A stretch of 5,996 nt of DNA from Chloroflexota bacterium (GTDB lineage: Bacteria > Chloroflexota > Dormibacteria > CF-121), in NCBI GenBank assembly GCA_005881235.1, contig VBEQ01000123.1:1-5996 (forward strand), given 5' to 3'. Shown in pieces: positions 1-4,990 of the stretch (within the stretch, counting starts at the first letter, position 1; each line of letters opens with the position of its first letter). Under the pieces are notes generated by a model. The model saw only the letters and a list, made by a program, of their open reading frames with translations, made no database searches and had not been told where the DNA came from. The translations under genes were made by a program, and so were the position numbers.

Positions 1-499
1 CGAAATGGCCGGAGATGGCGACAATGTCATCGAGATTGCCCAGCTCCTGCACCCGCCCCATCACCTCGACCCCGAAATCGACGGCCCGTCCCTTGGCCGC
101 GAGACGGTGCCGCAATTCTGTCAGTTGGGATACGACCGCGGCCAGCGCATCCTCGCGCGACCGTCCGAGCAAGAAACCGGGATGGATTACGACCGGAGCT
201 GCCCGACAGGCCGCAGCCAGACCCGCGGTGTGGTCGAGCATGCCGACCGCCATTTGATGCTTCCGCGCGCCGTGCTGCACGTGACCGAGGAAGGCGGCCA
301 GCGGCGCGTGGATGGACAGTGCCAGGCCTGCGTCGCTGGCCAGCGAGCCCAGGCGCTGCGCATAATCCCGATCCATCCAAAACCCGTCGCTGAAATCGAT
401 CTCGCAGGCGTCATAGCCGCGTTCGATCAGGGTCTCGATCGCCTTCGCTGCACTATCGCGCGAAGGAATGCCTCCTGGGCCCACGCGAATCGTACTCAC
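1..499 (-). CDS. Endonuclease IV-like TIM-barrel protein (AP endonuclease family 2), partial
   Basis: Family members are metal-dependent TIM-barrel enzymes. Endonuclease IV cuts DNA at abasic sites in base excision repair, and sugar isomerases share the fold. The first 166 residues are visible; the C-terminal part lies beyond the left edge. The N-terminus IRVGPGGIP resembles archaeal-type endonuclease IV. SIHAPL (H64), VIHPGF (H106) and FGVEVMGR...LGNLDD (E145) fit the metal ligands H69, H109 and E145 of E. coli Nfo. HAPLAAFLGHV departs from the usual HAPYYINL, so substrate use may differ. The start is GTG at 499, chosen because the barrel begins at once and an in-frame TGA lies about 40 nt upstream. 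A GGGGGA stretch 6 nt before the GTG is a modest ribosome site. A short upstream ORF ends in TGA overlapping this GTG. The fold is clear; DNA repair rather than isomerase activity is likely but unproven. Confidence 0.8.
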   Translation of the reverse strand, partial: MSTIRVGPGGIPSRDSAAKAIETLIERGYDACEIDFSDGFWMDRDYAQRLGSLASDAGLALSIHAPLAAFLGHVQHGARKHQMAVGMLDHTAGLAAACRAAPVVIHPGFLLGRSREDALAAVVSQLTELRHRLAAKGRAVDFGVEVMGRVQELGNLDDIVAISGHF

Positions 500-906
500 G
501 GCAATTCCCCCGTCACACTGCTTCGACCTGCCCCGTCATAGTAGCGACGGACCAAATCTCGCATCTGCGAGAAGGAGAGCAAGCAGAACTTCATCTGCCT
601 GTCGGCCTGGGAGGTTTGATCAGCTCGCCTCGTGAGCGAGCCGCCAACGGGTGAGCTCGTACGAAGTTCCGCGAGGGTAAATTGGAAGCCGCACCATGAT
701 GGCACGCGTCCGAAAAGACTTCGAGGCCGGTTGCCACGTCTCTGGGGGGTTCTCGACCTTCTTACCATCGCGTTGATCGCGGTCGCACGCTTGAGAGATA
801 TGGGCGTCTACAGCAGAGCACGGTCTTCTTGTTGGGTCTCGCGGCGGGGGTGGCCATCCTTGTTTTAGCTGCCGTTGTCGGCAGCCGCCGTTCATGACTT
901 TTTTGG
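500..906. other. Intergenic stretch, no confident gene
   Basis: This 407-bp gap between the TIM-barrel gene and the tRNA gene holds no recognisable gene. The longer ORFs on either strand show no family resemblance and no ribosome site. Two things stand out and are treated separately: a start-less plus-strand frame ending in a membrane segment, and a 32-codon minus-strand ORF whose stop overlaps the TIM-barrel start. A stem GCTCGC/GCGAGC with a 7-nt loop sits at 624-642, and another, GCTGCC/GGCAGC, at 868-885. Neither is followed directly by a T tract, so I do not call them terminators. Confidence 0.6.
700..897 (+). pseudogene. Possible remnant of a small membrane protein (no start codon)
   Basis: A plus-strand frame open from just after a TGA at 697-699 to the TGA at 895-897 ends in RYGRLQQSTVFLLGLAAGVA, followed by ILVLAAVVGSRRS. 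That gives a convincing hydrophobic segment of about 20 residues with a positively charged tail, as in a C-terminal membrane anchor. The frame has no ATG; the only GTG and two TTG codons (829, 832) lie inside the hydrophobic segment, and no good ribosome site precedes them. It could be a decayed gene, a frameshifted one (an ATG at 696 opens another frame that stops near 775) or chance hydrophobicity. No family is recognised. Confidence 0.25.
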
Positions 907-983
907 TGGTGTCCCCGACAGGATTTGAACCTGTGCTCCTGGCTCCGGAGGCCAGTGCTCTATCCAGGCTGAGCTACGGGGAC
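907..983 (-). tRNA. tRNA-Arg (anticodon CCG)
   Basis: The cloverleaf can be folded by eye on the minus strand. The acceptor GTCCCCG (983-977) pairs with CGGGGAC (917-911). The D arm is GCTC/GAGC, the anticodon arm CTGGC-CTCCGGA-GCCAG, and the T arm ACAGG-TTCAAAT-CCTGT. The seven-base loop places CCG at positions 34-36, which reads the arginine codon CGG. The discriminator base is A (position 910), and the next three bases, 909-907, are CCA, so the 3' end appears to be encoded in the gene. The structural gene without CCA is 910-983, 74 nt. It is transcribed leftwards from its own promoter. Confidence 0.97.
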
Positions 984-996
984 ACAGCGGAACCCG

Positions 997-1021
997 ATTA
1001 TAGGGACGCCGGGATCTAGGC
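997..1021 (-). promoter_or_regulatory. Promoter of the tRNA-Arg gene
   Basis: On the minus strand a perfect TATAAT -10 box lies at 1002-997, placing the transcription start about 7-8 nt upstream of the mature tRNA 5' end at 983. The -35 is weak: CTGACT is the nearest match, 19 nt upstream. The next sequence downstream is the short 5' flank and then the acceptor stem. The -10 box is clear; the -35 assignment is tentative. Confidence 0.6.
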
Positions 1022-1045
1022 AGTCAGCGGTTCGCGACCCACCTT

Positions 1046-1109
1046 ACGGATTCCGTTACAGGCGTAACCCCCTTGATTGAGGGCTGTCCATAAGCTGGCA
1101 TCAGGACAG
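1046..1109. promoter_or_regulatory. Inverted repeats between the tRNA promoter and the small lipoprotein ORF
   Basis: Two inverted repeats lie in this gap. ACGGA-T-TCCGT (1046-1056) is a perfect 5+1+5 palindrome. CTGTCC (1084-1089) and GGACAG (1104-1109) form a 6-bp repeat with a 14-nt spacer. They could be operators for the plus-strand genes, or chance. No convincing -35/-10 pair was found for the lipoprotein ORF; TTGATT at 1073-1078 followed 17 nt later by TGGCAT is a poor match. Confidence 0.25.
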
Positions 1110-1135
1110 GCCGATGTGGAGCGAGCCGCCTGTTC

Positions 1136-1142
1136 AGGAGGT
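1136..1142 (+). promoter_or_regulatory. Strong ribosome binding site
   Basis: AGGAGGT, extending to AGGAGGTG, is complementary to the 3' end of 16S rRNA and sits 6 nt before the GTG at 1149. It is the best ribosome site in the window and the main reason for accepting the very short ORF that follows. Confidence 0.75.
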
Positions 1143-1148
1143 GGGACC

Positions 1149-1235
1149 GTGCGGCGTTTTCTCACGCCCTGGATTCTGTTGGTCATCGCTTCGGCCGTGC
1201 TTTCCTGCGCCGAAGTCTGGCCGAACCCCATGTAA
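1149..1235 (+). CDS. Small lipoprotein-like secreted peptide (28 aa)
   Basis: This short ORF starts with GTG behind an exact AGGAGGTG ribosome site and encodes 28 residues. It reads as a complete lipoprotein precursor. The basic N-region is MRRFLTPW, the hydrophobic core is ILLVIASAV, and the lipobox is VLSC with the cysteine at residue 20. This meets the usual rule: charge near the start, no charged residue before the cysteine, and small serine at -1. Cleavage by signal peptidase II would leave a nine-residue lipopeptide, CAEVWPNPM, with the rest released as signal peptide. No homologue is recognised. The stop lies 44 bp upstream of the HTH-TPR regulator on the same strand, so the peptide may be its signal, as in RRNPP systems, or merely a small envelope lipoprotein. 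The signal architecture is visible; the partnership is inferred. Confidence 0.6.
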   Translation: MRRFLTPWILLVIASAVLSCAEVWPNPM

Positions 1236-1254
1236 GCTGGTCGATCCACTGTCA

Positions 1255-1272
1255 AGTCTAGGTTGCTAGACT
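1255..1272. promoter_or_regulatory. Inverted repeat and putative promoter/operator of the HTH-TPR gene
   Basis: A perfect 7-bp inverted repeat, AGTCTAG-GTTG-CTAGACT, occupies nearly half of the 44-bp gap before the HTH-TPR gene. Its right arm contains an extended -10-like element, TGCTAGACT (1264-1272). This would place transcription start near 1279-1280, at or next to the GTG start codon, suggesting a leaderless mRNA. No good -35 is present. A regulator bound to the repeat would cover the -10. It could alternatively form a hairpin after the lipoprotein stop, but no T tract follows. Confidence 0.45.
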
Positions 1273-1279
1273 GTAGGTT

Positions 1280-2641
1280 GTGCTTACCAAGCGGCGCCCG
1301 GGGCGTCCGATAGCGGATGACCCCGGTGCGCCGAATCCGCTCGGGCGTCGGATTCGTCAAGCGCGGCAGGAGCTCGGCCTCAGCCTGGCCGCGGTGGCCG
1401 GCAGCGACTTCAGCCGGGCCTTCCTCAACCAGATCGAGCTAGGTCGCGCCCAACCCTCCACGCAAAACCTGCGAATCATCGCCCGCCGCCTGCAGCGGCC
1501 GATCGATTACTTCCTGGAAGAGCCGGGAGACTCCGCCGCCGCGCTCGAGCTTGCCCTCGCTGAAGCCGAAATGAGTCTGCTCCATGGCGAGGGGGCGCGC
1601 GCCGAATCTCTGGTCGCGCGGATGCTGGCGAGGACGATCCCGATCGAGTTGCGGACGCGCGCCCAACTGACGCTCGCCGTCGCTCTGATGAAGCAAGGGC
1701 GGCCACAAGAAGCCAAGCCGGTCCTGGAGGAGGCGATCGTCGCCGCGGAGCGTTTGAAGTGGCATCAGCTGCTTGTCGAGTTGTACGACCGCCTGGGCAG
1801 CGTCTACTACTTCCTGCGGCGGCCGCACGCCGCCGGTCAGTGGTTCGACCGCGCGCTGGAGCGCTACGAGTCGGCGAGCGTCGCCGACCCCGTCTTGAAG
1901 GCGCGCGTGCTCGGCCATCGGGCCAACCTGCACTACGTGGCGGGACAGCCGATCGAAGCGATCGCCGCCTATGAATCCGCGATCGCCGCGGCCGCGCAGG
2001 TCCTCGACATGCCGGCGCTGGCCGGCATCTACGAGGGGCTCGCCCTCTCCTTTCAGCAGACCGGCCAGTACGCGCGGGCGCTTTCCTATGCGCAGAAGGG
2101 TCTGCGGATCTTCGAAACGCTCCGCGATGTCCGCATGGCCGGACAGTTGCGCCTCAACATGGGCGACATGCTGTTGCAGCAGGGGCGCGTGTCGGAAGCC
2201 GAACGCCTCTTCAGTGACGGCGCCGAGCACCTCCAGCGGATCGGCGACCGCGAGCTGGTGCCGCACCTGGTCGCGGGTATGGCTGAGTCCGCTCTCGAGG
2301 CGGGGCTGGTGGAGCGCGCGAGCGAACTCATCGAGGAGGCGATCGACCTGTCCAGCCGCTCGAGCGATCCACTGGCAACCGTCGCCGTTCATCGCGTGGG
2401 GGGACGGGTTGCCCACGCGGGCGGGCGCCGCGAGTCGGCGCACCGCCACTTCGAGCGAGCTCTCGAGGTCGCGTTGACGATTGACAACCCGGACCTGCGC
2501 GCGCGCGTCACCTACGATTTTGCGCGCGTGCTCGAAGCCGAAGGCGACAGCGCGCAAGCGGCGCTGCGTTTTCGCCAGGCCTACGAGGCCGGCCGCGCCG
2601 ATGGCGGCCGCGCCGGGGCTGTAAGCGAGCTCGACGCCTGA
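1280..2641 (+). CDS. HTH-TPR transcriptional regulator
   Basis: This 453-residue protein is probably a cytoplasmic DNA-binding regulator. Residues 4-10, KRRPGRP, resemble an AT-hook. Residues 20-80 form an Xre-type helix-turn-helix, from LGRRIRQARQELGLSLAAVA through SRAFLNQIELGRAQPS to the final helix. Roughly residues 85-445 are a superhelix of about nine TPR-like repeats, for example ALSFQQTGQYARALSYAQKG, RLNMGDMLLQQGRVSEAERL and DFARVLEAEGDSAQAALRFR. HTH plus TPR is the arrangement of RRNPP regulators (PlcR, Rgg, PrgX, NprR), whose TPR groove binds short peptides; other HTH-TPR proteins bind protein partners. The start is GTG at 1280, the only start that keeps the whole HTH. Its ribosome site is poor (TAGG, 2 nt away), which fits leaderless translation. 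A small lipobox peptide lies directly upstream and a BldD homologue downstream. The domains are secure; the ligand is unknown. Confidence 0.9.
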   Translation: MLTKRRPGRPIADDPGAPNPLGRRIRQARQELGLSLAAVAGSDFSRAFLNQIELGRAQPSTQNLRIIARRLQRPIDYFLEEPGDSAAALELALAEAEMSLLHGEGARAESLVARMLARTIPIELRTRAQLTLAVALMKQGRPQEAKPVLEEAIVAAERLKWHQLLVELYDRLGSVYYFLRRPHAAGQWFDRALERYESASVADPVLKARVLGHRANLHYVAGQPIEAIAAYESAIAAAAQVLDMPALAGIYEGLALSFQQTGQYARALSYAQKGLRIFETLRDVRMAGQLRLNMGDMLLQQGRVSEAERLFSDGAEHLQRIGDRELVPHLVAGMAESALEAGLVERASELIEEAIDLSSRSSDPLATVAVHRVGGRVAHAGGRRESAHRHFERALEVALTIDNPDLRARVTYDFARVLEAEGDSAQAALRFRQAYEAGRADGGRAGAVSELDA

Positions 2642-2652
2642 GTAAGTCCCAC

Positions 2653-2682
2653 TTGACGCCGGGTAGGCGTTTGTCCCATAAT
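2653..2682 (+). promoter_or_regulatory. Distal promoter of the BldD-like gene
   Basis: TTGACG (2653-2658) and CATAAT (2677-2682) are separated by 18 nt and each match the sigma-70/HrdB-type consensus at five of six positions. Transcription would begin near 2689, giving a leader of about 120 nt before the TTG start. The -35 box overlaps a weaker BldD-box-like sequence (2653-2667), so the product could repress here. Confidence 0.6.
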
Positions 2683-2703
2683 GACGGCCACGGAAGGTGA
2701 CGC

Positions 2704-2718
2704 CGTTCCCCCGGAACG
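2704..2718. repeat. Inverted repeat in the leader of the BldD-like gene
   Basis: CGTTCC-CCC-GGAACG is a perfect 6-bp inverted repeat with a 3-nt centre, lying downstream of the distal promoter and so inside its leader. It could be a small hairpin or an operator. A further palindrome, CAAAA-C-TTTTG, lies at 2749-2759 in an AT-rich islet unusual for this window. Confidence 0.4.
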
Positions 2719-2756
2719 ACCCCCCGCCACCCTCCGGAAAGAACACGTCAAAACTT

Positions 2757-2784
2757 TTGTCCGTATCGCGTTCTGCGATAGACT
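2757..2784 (+). promoter_or_regulatory. Possible proximal promoter of the BldD-like gene
   Basis: TTGTCC (2757-2762), a 16-nt spacer and TAGACT (2779-2784) form a moderate promoter match, four of six positions in each box. Transcription would begin near 2791, within the BldD-box-like palindrome. The same TAGACTG string occurs before the HTH-TPR gene, also at a candidate -10. This is weaker than the distal promoter. Confidence 0.35.
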
Positions 2785-2785
2785 G

Positions 2786-2800
2786 GTCACACACAGTCAA
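2786..2800. promoter_or_regulatory. BldD-box-like operator
   Basis: GTCACACACAGTCAA matches eight of the nine defined positions of the Streptomyces BldD box as I recall it, nTnACnC(A/T)GnGTnAn; the one miss is C for G just right of centre. It lies immediately before the ribosome site of the BldD-like gene. BldD in Streptomyces represses its own gene, so autoregulation is the natural reading. Binding is inferred, not shown. Confidence 0.45.
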
Positions 2801-2806
2801 AGGGGG
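2801..2806 (+). promoter_or_regulatory. Ribosome binding site fixing a TTG start
   Basis: AGGGGG lies 5 nt before TTG at 2812. There is no in-frame ATG or GTG between this point and the upstream in-frame stop TAG at 2779-2781, so the TTG start is close to forced. Confidence 0.6.
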
Positions 2807-2811
2807 ATCCA

Positions 2812-3345
2812 TTGGACGGGTATTCGCGAAAAGTTGGAGCCAGGCTGCGTAGTTTGCGCAAGCAACGTGGCTTGACGCTCCAGCAGGTCGAAGTGCTTTC
2901 GAATAAGCGCCTCAAGGGGTCGCTGCTGGCGGCCTATGAGCGCGGCGACCGGAATATCTCGGTCACCCGCCTGCACCAGATCGCGACCCTCTACAGCGTC
3001 GCCGTCAACCAACTGCTGCCGGAGGAGATCGAAGGCGTGGGCGAGCCCTCGCTGCCGCCCAAGCTGGCCATCGATCTCGGCCAACTGCAAGGTCTTCCCG
3101 AGCGGCAGGGATCCATCCTTTCCCGCCATGTGGCACGTCTGCAGCAGCAACGGCAGGATTTCAACACTCCGGTCGTGACGTTCCGCGCCGACGACCTGGA
3201 GCAACTGGCCGCCGCCTATAAGACAACGCCGGAGATGCTGCGCCGTTCGCTGCACGAATGGGGCGTCTTTCGGTCCGGGCAGGCGCCGGCCGAACGCCCG
3301 GAAGTCGAGCGCCAGCCTCCCGCCGAGTCCGAAGAAGAGCGCTAG
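2812..3345 (+). CDS. bldD: BldD-like transcriptional regulator with cyclic-di-GMP binding motif
   Basis: BldD is the DNA-binding regulator that holds back development in Streptomyces; cyclic-di-GMP bridges two C-terminal domains and so dimerises it on DNA. This 177-residue protein (BldD is about 167) matches along its length. Residues 4-70 are an Xre-type HTH with the typical SLLAAYERGDRNISVTRLHQ. From PPKLAIDL (82-89) to LHEWGVF runs the BldD-type C-terminal domain. The ligand signature RxD-x8-RxxD is complete: RQD, eight residues, then RADD, giving R114, D116, R125 and D128, the same numbers as in Streptomyces BldD. An acidic, proline-rich tail follows. The start is TTG at 2812, supported by AGGGGG 5 nt upstream. 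Upstream are two candidate promoters and a BldD-box-like palindrome, consistent with autoregulation. Its stop overlaps that of convergent xseB. Identity is strong; binding of the nucleotide is inferred from the motif. Confidence 0.9.
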   Translation: MDGYSRKVGARLRSLRKQRGLTLQQVEVLSNKRLKGSLLAAYERGDRNISVTRLHQIATLYSVAVNQLLPEEIEGVGEPSLPPKLAIDLGQLQGLPERQGSILSRHVARLQQQRQDFNTPVVTFRADDLEQLAAAYKTTPEMLRRSLHEWGVFRSGQAPAERPEVERQPPAESEEER

Positions 3346-3638
3346 AAGGGGATCTCGCCCTGGGGTGTCCCAGGCGCTCCGTCACGTTCGGCTCGGAGTT
3401 CGGCAACCGTCGCCGGGTGCGGCGGCTCTTCGACGTCCGGCTCCTCCTTGACCGGCAGGCTTTCGATCCGTTGGCGGGCCTCCTCCAGTTTTCGCTCGCA
3501 GAGCTGCAGGTACTCGCGCCCGCGGGCGACCGCCGCGATCGCCTCTTCCAGGCTCAGCTTGCCTTCCTCGAGGGCGTGTAGCGTCGCATCGAGTTGCGCG
3601 AGCGCCTGCTCATAAGTCAGCGATTCGTCGAGGCTCAT
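3342..3638 (-). CDS. xseB: Exodeoxyribonuclease VII small subunit
   Basis: XseB is the small helical subunit that binds in several copies to the XseA arm to make exonuclease VII, which degrades single-stranded DNA in repair. The 98-residue product shows the family core, TYEQALAQLDATLHALEEGK, LSLEEAIAAVARGREYLQLC and ERKLEEARQRIESL, over residues 8-60. A Pro/Glu-rich tail follows, ending in GEIPF; a terminal PF is common in the family. The ATG at 3638 overlaps the xseA stop by 4 nt (ATGA), implying translational coupling; no strong ribosome site of its own is seen. The frame stays open upstream through xseA, but that part is a shadow. Its TAG stop shares the CTAG at 3342-3345 with the stop of the convergent BldD-like gene, leaving no room for a terminator between them. 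Confidence 0.95.
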   Translation of the reverse strand: MSLDESLTYEQALAQLDATLHALEEGKLSLEEAIAAVARGREYLQLCERKLEEARQRIESLPVKEEPDVEEPPHPATVAELRAERDGAPGTPQGEIPF

Positions 3639-4990
3639 GGCACGGTCTCGTCCACGGTGGCCTCCAGGCGGCCGGCGGAGAGCATCACCTTGATGGGCTG
3701 ACCCTTCTGGGCTTCTTGCGCGCTGTGGATGATGCCACCGCCGCGAGCGTCCAGGGTGATGCTGTAGCCACGCTTGAGCGTCTGCTCGGGGGCAAGCGAG
3801 CTGAGCCGAACCCCGCGGCTCTGCAGACCGGTGGTTCGCTCCCGCAGCCCGCGAACCGCCAGTGCGACCAGCCGCTCGCGCAGACTGTTCTTCCCCAGGC
3901 GGCCAGTCTCGATACGCTGGGCGATCAGCTGGCGGCTCCGGGCCAGCCGCCGGCGGCCCTCTTCCAGGGCCCGTTCGCGCTGCCGGAGTATCTCGCGCGG
4001 ATCCCGCTGGCGCAGCATCCCCTCCAGGTGGCCCAGGCGTTCGCGCCGTCGCTCGTGCAGATCGAGGGCGAGGCGATCGAGCGACTGGCGGCGCCGCTGA
4101 AGCTGGTGCGAGGGGGCGATCAAGGCGGTGAGCCCGGCACGATGCAGCCGCTGGCCGCGCTCGCCCAGCTGGCGGAGCAGGTCCCGCTTGTTGGGCACCA
4201 CGATCTCGGCGGCAGCCGTGGGGGTGCGGGCCTCCCGGTCCGCGACCAGGTCGGCGAGCGTTCGGTCGGACGTGTGCCCCAGGGCGGTGACCACCGGGAT
4301 CCGCATCGCCTGGATGGCGCGCACCACCGCCTCCTGGTTGAAGGCCATCAGCTCCTCGAAGCTGCCGCCACCACGGGCGACGATGACGACGTCGGCGACC
4401 TGGTCCTCGTCGCATTGGCGCAAGGCAGCCACCAGGCTGCGCTGCGAGGCCATTCCCTGCACACGCGCCGGGTAGAGCACCAGCCGGCTGTTCGGAAACC
4501 GCTCCCAGATCGTTTGTTGCAAGTCGTGAATCACCGCCCCACTCGGCGAAGTGATCAACGCGATGCAGCGCGGCAGAAACGGGAGCGCCCGCTTGCGCTC
4601 GGGCTTGAACGCGCCCTCCGCCTCGAGGCGGCGTTTGAGCTGCTCGATCGCCGCCCGCAGCTTGCCGGCCCCGTCGTAATCGAGCCGGCTCACCACCAGG
4701 TTCACCCGCCCGTACTGGGCGTGATAGTCGACCTGGCAGGTGACCACCAGCTCCTGCCCGTTTTCCGGCAGGAATGGCAGACGGCGGGCCGTGCTGCTGA
4801 AGATCACCGCCCCCACGGCGGCCGCGGCATCTTTGAGCGTGAACCACACGTGACCGCCGCGCAACGTCGTGCCGCTGACCTCTCCCTTGACGACCACGCT
4901 CTGGAAGCGCGCCGCCAGCAGGTCGTGAATGCGGGTATTGAGCTCGAGCACGGTGAGCGGCTTGATCGCGTCTTGGGGTTGGATCGCCAT
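3635..4990 (-). CDS. xseA: Exodeoxyribonuclease VII large subunit
   Basis: XseA is the catalytic subunit of exonuclease VII, which cuts single-stranded DNA from both ends into oligonucleotides. At 451 residues it is close to E. coli XseA (456). Residues 10-110 are the OB-fold DNA-binding domain, with VVVKGEVSG and GGHVWFTLKD. The catalytic domain shows ITSPSGAVIHD (D156), VARGGGSFEELMAFN (R206) and GHTSDRTLADLVAD (H239, D242); these fit the essential E. coli D155, R205, H238 and D241 with a constant offset of one. A long basic coiled-coil arm (about 270-400) and the terminal LAPEQTLKRGYSI block complete the family. The usual glutamate of GHExD is threonine here. ATG at 4990 is preceded by GGAGGTGG at 7 nt and overlaps the upstream stop by 1 nt (TGATG); the end overlaps xseB by 4 nt. 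This is a textbook xseA-xseB pair. Confidence 0.97.
   Translation of the reverse strand: MAIQPQDAIKPLTVLELNTRIHDLLAARFQSVVVKGEVSGTTLRGGHVWFTLKDAAAAVGAVIFSSTARRLPFLPENGQELVVTCQVDYHAQYGRVNLVVSRLDYDGAGKLRAAIEQLKRRLEAEGAFKPERKRALPFLPRCIALITSPSGAVIHDLQQTIWERFPNSRLVLYPARVQGMASQRSLVAALRQCDEDQVADVVIVARGGGSFEELMAFNQEAVVRAIQAMRIPVVTALGHTSDRTLADLVADREARTPTAAAEIVVPNKRDLLRQLGERGQRLHRAGLTALIAPSHQLQRRRQSLDRLALDLHERRRERLGHLEGMLRQRDPREILRQRERALEEGRRRLARSRQLIAQRIETGRLGKNSLRERLVALAVRGLRERTTGLQSRGVRLSSLAPEQTLKRGYSITLDARGGGIIHSAQEAQKGQPIKVMLSAGRLEATVDETVP

Noticed and set aside
5..541. 178-codon plus-strand ORF at the left edge
   Set aside because: It is antisense to the TIM-barrel gene, whose metal-binding motifs are in the minus-strand frame.
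868..904. Terminator made of GCTGCC/GGCAGC and the T run at 899-904
   Set aside because: The T run is separated from the stem by 13 nt and lies next to the encoded CCA end of the tRNA; the geometry is wrong for an intrinsic terminator.
907..983. tRNA gene as an attachment site of an integrated element
   Set aside because: No integrase, no direct repeat of the tRNA 3' end and no change in base composition are visible in the window.
2655..2674. Terminator after the HTH-TPR gene (ACGCC-GGGTA-GGCGT followed by TT)
   Set aside because: The stem has only five pairs, there is no real T tract, and it overlaps a much better promoter match.
1439..2812. 457-codon minus-strand ORF opposite the HTH-TPR gene
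   Set aside because: The plus strand has clear HTH and TPR repeats; the antisense translation is a compositional shadow.
2681..2875. 64-codon plus-strand ORF before the BldD-like gene
   Set aside because: It starts inside the -10 box of the distal promoter, has no ribosome site and runs into the BldD-like gene in another frame.
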